A model generated the notes under the pieces. The model was not told the origin of the DNA. It worked only from the letters and a program-made list of their open reading frames with translations, and did not search any database. From an uncultured Prevotellaceae bacterium (GTDB lineage Bacteria; Bacteroidota; Bacteroidia; Bacteroidales; Bacteroidaceae): DNA of 6,690 nt. Positions 1 to 4,998 of this stretch are shown here, piece by piece. How positions within the stretch are numbered: the stretch's first letter is position 1; every line of letters starts with the position of its first letter. The stretch lies in the NCBI GenBank assembly GCA_946644025.1, contig CAMPCG010000163.1:1-6690 (forward strand), in the 5' to 3' direction. Position numbers and translations under genes: made by a program.

Positions 1-1090
1 CCATGGCATCGGCATAGGCGTATGGATAGGTATCCATGCGGATGCCGTCGATGCCCACGGTCTCTATCCACCAGATGCTGTTCTGTATGAGGTAGCGCAT
101 GAGGTGGGGGTTGCGCTGGTTGAGGTCGGGCATGGTCGAAACGAACCATCCCTCCTGCGTCTCCCTTCGGTCAACCTCCGATGCGTAGGGGTCGAGCACG
201 GGCGTCAGCTTATAGGATGTCTGCAGGAAGCTGGTGCCTCGCGGGTCGCTCTTGCCGCCGCTCTCGCGGAGCCAGTCGCTCAGGTTGAGCCAGTCCTTCG
301 ACGGCATGTCGGCCACCCAGGGATGCTCGAAGCCGCAGTGGTTGAAGATCATGTCCATGACCACCTTCAGCCCTCGCTTGTGACAGTCGTCTATGAGCTG
401 GCGGTACTGCTCGTTGGTGCCGAAGCGTGGGTCTACGCGGTAGTAGTCGGTGCAGGCATATCCGTGATAGGTGGAGTAGGTGTCCATCATGTCGGGCGAG
501 TCGTTCTCCAGGATGGGTGTGAACCACAGGGCGGTGACGCCCAGCTCGTTGAAGTAGTCGAGGTGCTGTCGCAGTCCCTCGAGGTCGCCTCCGTGGCGCA
601 GCGACGGCGCGTTGCGGTCTTCGCGGTATTGGCGCAGTCCTGGCACGAGGCTCTTGTGCCCCTCTGACTGTGCAAAGCGGTCGGGCATGAGCAGGTAGAG
701 CACGTCGCTGATGTCGAAGCCGCGGCGCTCGCTGCCTTTCATCTCGCGGGCCTTCAGCTTGTAGTCGGCCGTCATGGGCTTCTTCTTCTTCCCGCAGGCA
801 AATCTGAGCGTCATCGTGCCTGGCTGGGCGTTCTTCACGTTGAGGTAGACCAGCAGGTAGTTGGGCGAGTCGAGGCGTACGATGCTGTCGACGGCGACAC
901 CGGGATAGTCGGTGGTGACGTCGTCTACGTTGCGAATGTTCTGTCCGTAGACCATCAGCTGTACCGAGGGATTCTTCAGTCCCACGTACCAGTCGGTGGG
1001 GTCGATGCGGTCGATGGTGGTTTTCATTTTCGGTGCTGCGCTCATGGTCAGTGTGCACAGTGCAAGGCTTAATAGGAGTGTGTGTTTCAT
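1..1090 (-). CDS. GH13 alpha-glucan hydrolase, SusA/cyclomaltodextrinase-like, 3' part cut by window edge
   Basis: Reading the minus strand from the ATG at 1088-1090 gives 363 codons open to the window edge. Residues 1-19 form a signal peptide (MKHTLLLSLALCTLTMSAA) without a lipobox Cys, so a periplasmic location is likely. Residues about 22-115 contain WYVGLKNPSVQLMVYG, the hallmark of the cyclomaltodextrinase N-terminal domain. The GH13 barrel follows: YHGY with H209 and DYYRVDPRFGT near 215-225, region I DMIFNH (D246 to H251), region V MPDLN (320-324), and region II GIRMD with R351 and the predicted nucleophile D353. The catalytic Glu (region III) and the second Asp (region IV) lie beyond the window. 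Family members hydrolyse alpha-1,4 links in cyclodextrins, pullulan or malto-oligosaccharides; the exact substrate cannot be read here. No SusC, SusD or SusR gene is visible. It lies 65 bp behind the acidic-tail gene on the same strand, with a hairpin between them. The family is near certain, the SusA-like role probable. Confidence 0.93.
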   Translation of the reverse strand, partial: MKHTLLLSLALCTLTMSAAPKMKTTIDRIDPTDWYVGLKNPSVQLMVYGQNIRNVDDVTTDYPGVAVDSIVRLDSPNYLLVYLNVKNAQPGTMTLRFACGKKKKPMTADYKLKAREMKGSERRGFDISDVLYLLMPDRFAQSEGHKSLVPGLRQYREDRNAPSLRHGGDLEGLRQHLDYFNELGVTALWFTPILENDSPDMMDTYSTYHGYACTDYYRVDPRFGTNEQYRQLIDDCHKRGLKVVMDMIFNHCGFEHPWVADMPSKDWLNLSDWLRESGGKSDPRGTSFLQTSYKLTPVLDPYASEVDRRETQEGWFVSTMPDLNQRNPHLMRYLIQNSIWWIETVGIDGIRMDTYPYAYADAM

Positions 1091-1119
1091 AGTCTCTGTG
1101 TTTATGTCTATGGTAAAGG

Positions 1120-1142
1120 GGTTGGCGGGTAGACCGCCAACC
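1120..1142 (-). terminator. 9-bp hairpin between the acidic-tail gene and the GH13 gene, possible weak terminator or attenuator
   Basis: A perfect 9-bp inverted repeat, GGTTGGCGG (1120-1128) and CCGCCAACC (1134-1142), encloses a 5-base loop. It sits 13 bases after the stop of the upstream minus-strand gene and about 30 bases before the GH13 start. On the minus strand it is followed by CCCTTTACC rather than a clean U tract, so efficient intrinsic termination is doubtful. It could also protect an mRNA 3' end or act as an attenuator. I see no TAnnTTTG box between the hairpin and the GH13 ATG, which leaves read-through as a plausible route of GH13 expression. Confidence 0.5.
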
Positions 1143-1155
1143 GCTTGAGGAAATG

Positions 1156-1959
1156 CTAATCCTCTACGTAGTCTGAGAGTTCCTCGGCCTCTTCGTCGGG
1201 GTCTCCCGATCCGAGGTCCATCATGGTGGAGTAGTTCTCCTCGGTAATCTCGTCGTCGTTGGGCTCCACAATCTCTATGTCGTCCTCGTCGGGCTTGTTG
1301 AAGGTGTCCTCTATCTCTACGTCCTCGTCCTCGTTCTCCTCGTCGTCGGAGTAGTTGTTGAACTTCATCCTGGGGCGTTCAGCCTCGGGCTTGGCCTTTG
1401 CGAAGATGGCCTCCACCCATGTTCCCTTGGGCACTTCCAGCACTTCAAATCCGTCTTCGATTTTCTTCTCGTACATGCCGCCCTTCTTGTGGAGCCGTTC
1501 TTTCGGCAGCGTTGTCGTCGAGATGTCGAATCCGTTTTCTATGATGTCCTTGATGCTCTGCGAGAGCGAGTCCCATCCTCCGCCGAAGTTTCTGTCGAGC
1601 ACCTCGATGAGCTTTGCGGCCGTGATGTGGCGTATGTTCTCGTAGGTGAGGTCTGTGACGCGCGTGATGGGCCTTTTCTTGATGGCCCAAAGGCTTCTCA
1701 TGCCCTCTTCCAGCCGCACCTGTCCCACCTTGTAGCCGAGTTTCTCGTACTTCGCCCTGACGGGCTGTGGTTCGCGGGTGATGTCTTCTATCATGAAGGC
1801 CGAGCGTATGATGTCGGCATAGTGGCGCACGTTCTCCTTCTGCTCGGCATCTTTCTCGGCGCTTTCCAGCAGACGGAAGATGTCGTTCTCCTGAACGTCC
1901 CACACGGTACTTTTGGTAAGCGTCTTGAGCGATAATACCTTTTTCTCTGTTTGTTCCAT
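1156..1959 (-). CDS. Conserved-looking hypothetical cytosolic protein with a highly acidic C-terminal tail
   Basis: This 267-residue protein starts at ATG 1957-1959, about 27 bases from a good -7 box, and stops at TAG. I do not recognise the family. It has no signal peptide and no membrane segment, so it should be cytosolic. Residues 1-60 are charged and probably helical. Residues about 62-190 look like a globular core with tracts such as YEKLGYKVGQVRLEEGM (71-87), NFGGGWDSLSQSIKDII (124-140) and GGMYEKKIEDGFEVLEVPKG (160-179). From residue 205 to 267 it becomes a low-complexity tail with 32 Asp or Glu in 63 residues, a single Lys and no Arg. Such tails occur in RNA polymerase delta subunits and in nucleic-acid-mimicking proteins, but I see no sequence match to either. 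It is divergent from yycJ and upstream of the GH13 gene. The reading frame is secure; the function is unknown. Confidence 0.85.
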   Translation of the reverse strand: MEQTEKKVLSLKTLTKSTVWDVQENDIFRLLESAEKDAEQKENVRHYADIIRSAFMIEDITREPQPVRAKYEKLGYKVGQVRLEEGMRSLWAIKKRPITRVTDLTYENIRHITAAKLIEVLDRNFGGGWDSLSQSIKDIIENGFDISTTTLPKERLHKKGGMYEKKIEDGFEVLEVPKGTWVEAIFAKAKPEAERPRMKFNNYSDDEENEDEDVEIEDTFNKPDEDDIEIVEPNDDEITEENYSTMMDLGSGDPDEEAEELSDYVED

Positions 1960-1985
1960 TTTATTATTCTAATTGTTTACGTCTG

Positions 1986-1993
1986 CAAAGTTA
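1986..1993 (-). promoter_or_regulatory. Bacteroidetes -7 box for the acidic-tail gene
   Basis: The minus strand reads TAACTTTG here, an exact match to the Bacteroidetes primary sigma -7 consensus TAnnTTTG. A -33 candidate lies upstream as TTTTGATTGC (2011-2020), with a TTG at 2012-2014 (18-base spacing) or TTTTG at 2016-2020 (22-base spacing). Transcription would begin around 1979, leaving a leader of about 20 bases that is AT-rich and has no Shine-Dalgarno sequence. Confidence 0.75.
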
Positions 1994-2165
1994 GCAATTT
2001 TTGTTATTATGCAATCAAAACGCCTATTGTTTAACAACCTTTAACGGGGCGCCTTTTCAGTTTCTCCCGGTCTGCCGCTTGGCGGGGGCCGCGTTGGCCA
2101 ATGGGCGGAAAATGAAAAATAAGTGAAAAAAGAGGGCCGTATGCCGCCGTCTGTGTTTTTTTTCC

Positions 2166-2173
2166 TACCTTTG
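2166..2173 (+). promoter_or_regulatory. Bacteroidetes -7 box for yycJ
   Basis: TACCTTTG matches the TAnnTTTG consensus exactly and ends 22 bases before the yycJ ATG, predicting a very short leader. No clear TTTG -33 box lies 18-21 bases upstream; the region there is GCCGCCGT followed by a T run. The leader contains no Shine-Dalgarno sequence and is A-rich just before the ATG (TTCAAATG), as is usual in this phylum. Confidence 0.7.
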
Positions 2174-2195
2174 CATCCATTTATAACGTGTTCAA

Positions 2196-3023
2196 ATGCT
2201 GAAATTCATATCCTTTGGCAGTGGTAGCAGCGGCAACAGCTATGTGCTCTACAGCGACAGCGACGCACTGATGATCGACGCCGGTGTCGGTGTGCGCGCG
2301 CTGAAGAAGCACGCCAAGAGTTACGGTCTGGCGCTGTCTCGTGTGCACCATCTGCTTGTCACCCACGACCATGCCGACCACATCAAGTGTGTGGGCAGCC
2401 TGAGCCATGACCTGCATCTGCCCGTCTATGCCACCGAGGCCGTCCACCACGGCATAGACCGCAACTACTGTGTGGCGCGCAAGGTGGATGCCGAGCTGCG
2501 ACACTATCTTGTCCCTGGCACCCCGGTTGAGGCTGGCACCTTTCGTGTGACGCCCTTCAGCGTGCCTCACGACAGCAGCGACAACGTGGGCTACCAGGTG
2601 GAGGCGCAGGGCACGGTCTTTTGCATCATCACCGATGCCGGCCGCGTCACCGAGGAGATGGGTCAGTATATAGGCCGTGCCAACTACCTTGTCCTGGAGG
2701 CCAACCACGATGTGGAGATGTTGCAGAACGGGCCTTACCCGCAGCACTTGAAGAAGCGCATACAGAGCGGTACGGGCCATCTGAACAACGTGGCCTGTGG
2801 CGAGGCCATCGCCCACTACATGAACGAGCAGCTGCGCCACGTGTGGCTGTGCCACCTCTCGGAGGAGAACAACCACCCCGAGCTGGCCCGCAAGACGGTG
2901 GAGGCGGTGCTGCGCGGCTATGGCATCGTCGTCGGCAAGGACATGGAGCTCGACGTGCTGAAGCGCACCATGCCCACGGGGCCCTTCGAGCTTGTGCCCA
3001 GCCAGCTCTCGCTTTTTGACTGA
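2196..3023 (+). CDS. yycJ: YycJ/WalJ-family MBL-fold metallo-hydrolase (probable nuclease) with C-terminal clamp-binding peptide
   Basis: The protein has 275 residues, a normal length for the family. Family marks are the N-terminal FGSGSSGNS (7-15), the metallo-beta-lactamase metal motif THDHADH (56-62, with H57, H59, D61, H62), PHDSSDN (124-130, H125), TDAGR (146-150, D147), LEANHD (167-172), GHLNN (194-198, H195) and CHLSEENN (219-226, H220). Together these supply a complete two-metal site. There is no signal peptide, so it is cytosolic. YycJ homologues in Firmicutes sit in the walRK operon, and a mutator effect has been reported for Bacillus anthracis yycJ, which suggests a role in DNA repair; that is family knowledge from memory. 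The extreme C terminus is QLSLFD (270-275), matching the beta-clamp-binding consensus QL(S/D)LF, which fits a DNA-acting enzyme. It is monocistronic: divergent from the acidic-tail gene and convergent with the barrel gene across a terminator. Confidence 0.93.
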   Translation: MLKFISFGSGSSGNSYVLYSDSDALMIDAGVGVRALKKHAKSYGLALSRVHHLLVTHDHADHIKCVGSLSHDLHLPVYATEAVHHGIDRNYCVARKVDAELRHYLVPGTPVEAGTFRVTPFSVPHDSSDNVGYQVEAQGTVFCIITDAGRVTEEMGQYIGRANYLVLEANHDVEMLQNGPYPQHLKKRIQSGTGHLNNVACGEAIAHYMNEQLRHVWLCHLSEENNHPELARKTVEAVLRGYGIVVGKDMELDVLKRTMPTGPFELVPSQLSLFD

Positions 3024-3029
3024 GCTGTT

Positions 3030-3062
3030 GCTGCGATGGAATCGCAGCGTAAGAGACGTTAC
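3030..3062 (+). repeat. Dispersed hairpin repeat, copy A
   Basis: GCTGCGAT (3030-3037) and ATCGCAGC (3041-3048) form a perfect 8-bp stem with a GGA loop, followed by GTAAGAGACGTTAC. The same arrangement returns at 4945-4978 with a few differences, so this looks like a dispersed intergenic repeat. This copy begins 6 bases after the yycJ stop codon and lies ahead of the terminator. The two copies share about 28 of 33 positions by eye, with one base inserted in copy B. Confidence 0.6.
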
Positions 3063-3089
3063 GGGGAGGGTTGAGAACACTAAAAAGAC

Positions 3090-3121
3090 ATCCCCAGCCA
3101 GGCTGCTGTCCGGCTGGGGAT
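3090..3121. terminator. Bidirectional intrinsic terminator between convergent genes
   Basis: ATCCCCAGCC (3090-3099) pairs perfectly with GGCTGGGGAT (3112-3121), giving a 10-bp GC-rich stem and a 12-base loop. On the plus strand it is followed by AATTTTGTTT, ending yycJ transcripts. On the minus strand the flank reads TCTTTTTAG, ending transcripts of the outer-membrane barrel gene. The position midway between two converging stop codons fits this double use. Confidence 0.88.
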
Positions 3122-3148
3122 AATTTTGTTTCTTGTCGTTGCTTCTGC

Positions 3149-3685
3149 TTAGAAGTTGTAGTAGAGTCCGAAGTCCACGCGGCTGGCGTCGATGTCTACG
3201 CCGAAGGTGTTGGTAGCCTTGGCGCCGCTGTAGTCGGGCTTTGCGCTCTTATAGCCGATGAATCCCAGGTGTGAGACGAAGCTCAGGCTCTTGTTGAGGT
3301 TGACGGCCACACCGGGCTTGATGCCGATGCCCCAGGTGTTGGTCTTGTAGCCGGCAATCTTAGAGTCGGTGTTGCTGAACTCGAATCCGCCGTCGAGGAA
3401 GAGGTTCACCTTCTCAAACTTAACGCAGTTGAAACGAGCGTAGGGGTTGACCGAGAGGGTCTTCACCTTGGTGTCGTCCTTGCCGGTCTGAGCGTAGCCG
3501 AAGGCGATACCCAGTGCCCAGTTCTCGTCGAGGGTGTAGCCCACCTCGGGCTTAATCTTGAAAGCTGTGGTGCTGTTGCCATCGTGAGAGGTGGTCTCAA
3601 AGCCAAGAGCGCCACCAACGTAAACCTGTGCATCCATAACAACTGCAACCATGGCAGCCATCATTGTCAAAACAATCTTTTTCAT
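3149..3685 (-). CDS. Small outer-membrane beta-barrel protein
   Basis: This 178-residue protein starts at ATG 3683-3685 behind an A-rich leader containing AAAAGG. Residues 1-19 (MKKIVLTMMAAMVAVVMDA) are a signal peptide, with likely cleavage before QVYVGG. The mature chain is about 159 residues of alternating hydrophobic and polar strands, such as VYVGGALGFE, FKIKPEVGYTL, WALGIAFGYAQ, LSVNPYARFN, VNLFLDGGFEF, WGIGIKPGVAVNL, LSFVSHLGFIGY and VDFGLYYNF, separated by polar turns. It ends in Phe, as outer-membrane barrels usually do. About eight strands are visible, matching the OmpA/OmpX-like beta-barrel domain found in many copies in Bacteroidales. The ligand and role are unknown; adhesion, membrane structure or small-molecule passage are all possible. 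It appears monocistronic, with its own -7 box and the shared terminator downstream. Confidence 0.9.
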   Translation of the reverse strand: MKKIVLTMMAAMVAVVMDAQVYVGGALGFETTSHDGNSTTAFKIKPEVGYTLDENWALGIAFGYAQTGKDDTKVKTLSVNPYARFNCVKFEKVNLFLDGGFEFSNTDSKIAGYKTNTWGIGIKPGVAVNLNKSLSFVSHLGFIGYKSAKPDYSGAKATNTFGVDIDASRVDFGLYYNF

Positions 3686-3745
3686 TTTTCCTTTTACCTT
3701 TTGTTAAACTGAATAAATGTTGTTCTTGCTTCTCAAAAGCGGGTG

Positions 3746-3753
3746 CAAAGGTA
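3746..3753 (-). promoter_or_regulatory. Bacteroidetes -7 box for the outer-membrane barrel gene
   Basis: The minus strand reads TACCTTTG, an exact TAnnTTTG match and identical to the yycJ box. It predicts a leader of roughly 55 bases containing GTTTAACAAAAGG before the ATG. A TTTG at the -33 position is not visible; instead one arm of an 11-bp inverted repeat (3773-3783) covers that position, which suggests control by a bound protein. Confidence 0.72.
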
Positions 3754-3772
3754 GGGAGTTATTCTGACATAC

Positions 3773-3838
3773 GCATAATTATTCTTCGTCTTTTGGACTG
3801 TTTGCCCGCACAATGTTGATATTTGTCAATAATTATGC
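3773..3838. repeat. 11-bp perfect inverted repeat upstream of the barrel gene
   Basis: GCATAATTATT (3773-3783) and its exact reverse complement AATAATTATGC (3828-3838) lie 44 bases apart, 55 bases centre to centre. The inner arm covers the expected -33 region of the barrel promoter and the outer arm lies further upstream. The geometry fits paired operator half-sites or a looping arrangement better than a hairpin, but binding is inferred only. Confidence 0.5.
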
Positions 3839-3856
3839 AGGGAAGTGGGTGCTGGG

Positions 3857-4003
3857 AAGCCCCACCCCCGGCCCCTCCAGGCCCCCTCTGTCTCCCCCCA
3901 AGGGGGAGGGGAGCTTTCGCGGCTTAAGCCTCCCCCTCGGGGGGAGGTTCTTGCTCCATTTTCATTACGCAAGCGTCCCTTTGGGCCGAGCGGGTGGGGG
4001 CTT
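3857..4003. repeat. GC-rich palindromic intergenic element, REP/MITE-like
   Basis: The outer arms AAGCCCCACCCCCGGCCC (3857-3874) and its imperfect reverse complement at 3983-4003 bound a 147-bp element. Inside are CTCCCCC/GGGGGAG (3892-3908, loop CAA), the perfect palindrome GGCTTAAGCC (3921-3930), CCTCCCCC/GGGGGAGG (3929-3947, loop TCG) and ACGCAAGCGT (3967-3976). Similar C-tract/G-tract palindromes are, as I recall, scattered between genes in many Bacteroidetes genomes. No protein is encoded. It lies downstream of tyrA and could fold at the 3' end of that transcript, acting as a terminator or decay barrier. Confidence 0.7.
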
Positions 4004-4069
4004 GGGGGGGTGGGTGTTGGGTGGGTGTTGGGTTGGTGTAGTGGGTGTTGGGTGGGTGTGCTGGGTGGG
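3992..4069 (+). repeat. G-tract tandem repeat with G-quadruplex potential
   Basis: The plus strand has twelve separate runs of three or more G in 78 bases. The core is an 11-bp unit TGGGTGTTGGG repeated exactly at 4011-4021, 4022-4032 and 4042-4052, with degenerate units between and after. Short loops of 1-4 bases between G runs meet the usual criteria for intramolecular G-quadruplexes. Transcripts of tyrA would carry the C-rich complement, so any quadruplex would form in DNA or in plus-strand RNA. Confidence 0.75.
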
Positions 4070-4093
4070 AGGTTATTTCCGCGGCAGAACATT

Positions 4094-4129
4094 CCTCTCA
4101 CCTCTCACCCCTCACCTCTCACCTCCTCA
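4094..4129 (-). repeat. Heptamer tandem repeat overlapping the tyrA stop codon
   Basis: Read on the minus strand this is TGAGGAGG, TGAGAGG, TGAGGGG, TGAGAGG, TGAGAGG: five units of a TGAGAGG-type heptamer, the first carrying one extra base. The TGA of the first unit is the tyrA stop codon, so copy-number changes downstream would leave the protein unaltered. Units do not keep a three-base frame. Short heptamer arrays of this kind are a known class of bacterial intergenic repeat. Confidence 0.75.
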
Positions 4130-4918
4130 TTTTATTTCGATGTCGCGGCGCACGTTGTCGCGTATCTTCGTGAGGTAGGTCTTCATGCCCTCTCCGTCTT
4201 TTTTGTCGATAATCTCGAGTAGCTCTTTCAGCTCGGTGCGTATCTGGGCCACCTGGTCGTGGGTGTAGGGGTTGAAGAGTATTTCCTGCAGCAGGTAGTC
4301 GTCCTCGTTCAGCACTCCCTTGGCAATGCGCATGTGGCGCTTGAAGGTGGTGCCGGGCGCGTCCTGGTGCTTCATCACTGCTGCGAAGACGAAGGTGGAG
4401 ACGAAGGGTATGGAGAGCGAGTAGGCCACGGTGCGGTCGTGCTCCTCGAAGGTGTATTCGTAGATGTGCAGTCCCAGCCGCTGGTAGAGGTCCTTGAAGA
4501 ATATTCGCCCCATGTAGTCGCCCTCGCTGATGATGATGGCGTTCTCCTCCGACAGCTGCTGCAGGTTGGCGAAGGTAGGTCCGAACATGGGGTGTGTCGA
4601 GACGTATCGTCGGCCGGTCTTCTCGTAGAAGTCCTTGAGGTCGGTCTTCACCGAGGCGATGTCGCTGATGATGCAGTCGTCGGGCAGGTAGGGCAGTACC
4701 TGTTCAAAGACGGGGATGGTGTACTTCAGTGTCACGGCGTTGATGAGCAGTTCGGGGCCGAAGTCCCTTATCTCCTCCATGGTCGTGAAGCGCTGGCAGT
4801 TGTAGGTGAAGCGCATACGCTTGGCGTCGCGCTCGTAGACGGCCACCTCGTGGTCGAAACTCAGCAGGTCGATGAAGAAGCTACCCATCTTGCCTGCTCC
4901 CATTACTAAGATTTTCAT
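4127..4918 (-). CDS. tyrA: Prephenate dehydrogenase (TyrA), tyrosine biosynthesis
   Basis: The 263-residue protein starts at ATG 4916-4918 and stops at TGA 4127-4129. It should oxidatively decarboxylate prephenate to 4-hydroxyphenylpyruvate with NAD(P)+ in the cytosol. The N terminus is a Rossmann fold with GAGKMG (7-12); E29 at the end of the second strand (VAVYERD) favours NAD+ over NADP+. Next come SDIASVK (85-91) and STHPMFGP (107-114), where H109 corresponds to the catalytic His of the TyrA family. The helical C-terminal dimerisation domain contains EEHDRTVAYSLSIPF (158-172), matching the family's HD-x-x-x-A-x-S region. There is no ACT domain and no fused chorismate mutase, so it is a monofunctional TyrA without the usual allosteric domain. 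No TAnnTTTG box is visible in the 80-bp gap upstream, so transcription from the lipoprotein gene or argH is likely. Confidence 0.93.
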   Translation of the reverse strand: MKILVMGAGKMGSFFIDLLSFDHEVAVYERDAKRMRFTYNCQRFTTMEEIRDFGPELLINAVTLKYTIPVFEQVLPYLPDDCIISDIASVKTDLKDFYEKTGRRYVSTHPMFGPTFANLQQLSEENAIIISEGDYMGRIFFKDLYQRLGLHIYEYTFEEHDRTVAYSLSIPFVSTFVFAAVMKHQDAPGTTFKRHMRIAKGVLNEDDYLLQEILFNPYTHDQVAQIRTELKELLEIIDKKDGEGMKTYLTKIRDNVRRDIEIK

Positions 4919-4944
4919 TGTGTCTGTTGTTGTTGTAGTTTAGG

Positions 4945-4978
4945 GCTGCGATGGAACCGCAGCGTTAAGAGACGGTAC
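4945..4978 (+). repeat. Dispersed hairpin repeat, copy B
   Basis: GCTGCG (4945-4950) and CGCAGC (4958-4963) form a 6-bp stem, followed by GTTAAGAGACGGTAC. It matches copy A (3030-3062) along its length, with one substitution that breaks a stem pair (A opposite C), one inserted T and a G for T. It sits between the tyrA start and the lipoprotein stop and lies in reverse orientation to those genes, whereas copy A is in the same orientation as yycJ. Confidence 0.6.
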
Positions 4979-4998
4979 ACGGTTAGGGATTTGCGGTT

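Larger units (their letters stand above)
1960..2195. promoter_or_regulatory. Divergent intergenic region with two outward promoters
   Basis: This 236-bp spacer separates the minus-strand acidic-tail gene from plus-strand yycJ and holds a -7 box for each. Its middle differs from the AT-rich flanks. A direct repeat TTTAAC occurs at 2030-2035 and 2040-2045, exactly one helical turn apart. A GC-rich patch follows with small palindromes: CCGC/GCGG around a TTG loop (2075-2085) and TTGGCCAA (2094-2101). No small ORF or structured RNA is convincing in it. Confidence 0.6.
3686..4126. other. 441-bp gene-free intergenic stretch
   Basis: No credible gene lies between the barrel gene start and the tyrA stop. 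Open frames here translate to Pro/Gly-rich low-complexity peptides over repeats. From left to right the stretch holds the barrel promoter, an AT-rich 11-bp inverted repeat, a GC-rich palindromic element (3857-4003), an overlapping G-tract tandem repeat (3992-4069) and a heptamer repeat running into the tyrA stop (4094-4129). The composition changes abruptly near 3850. Confidence 0.75.

Noticed and set aside
210..1058. Long minus-strand ORF overlapping the GH13 gene, rich in Arg, His and Pro
   Set aside because: It is an out-of-frame reading of the GH13 gene; the other frame carries a signal peptide, the N domain and all expected GH13 motifs.
3031..3047. Intrinsic terminator for yycJ at the GGA-loop hairpin
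   Set aside because: No T tract follows the stem; the GC-rich hairpin at 3090-3121 with a T-rich tail is the better terminator, and a second copy elsewhere marks this one as a repeat.
2181..3080. 299-codon ORF antisense to yycJ
   Set aside because: The plus frame has a complete MBL metal site and a matching promoter; the antisense peptide is Val/His/Leu-rich low-information sequence typical of a high-GC shadow.
4011..4129. CRISPR array
   Set aside because: The repeats are contiguous 7- and 11-base units without spacers, and no cas gene is present.
3813..4222. Overlapping Pro/Gly-rich ORFs over the intergenic repeats
   Set aside because: They translate the palindromic and G-tract repeats, have no family resemblance, and run into tyrA on the opposite strand.
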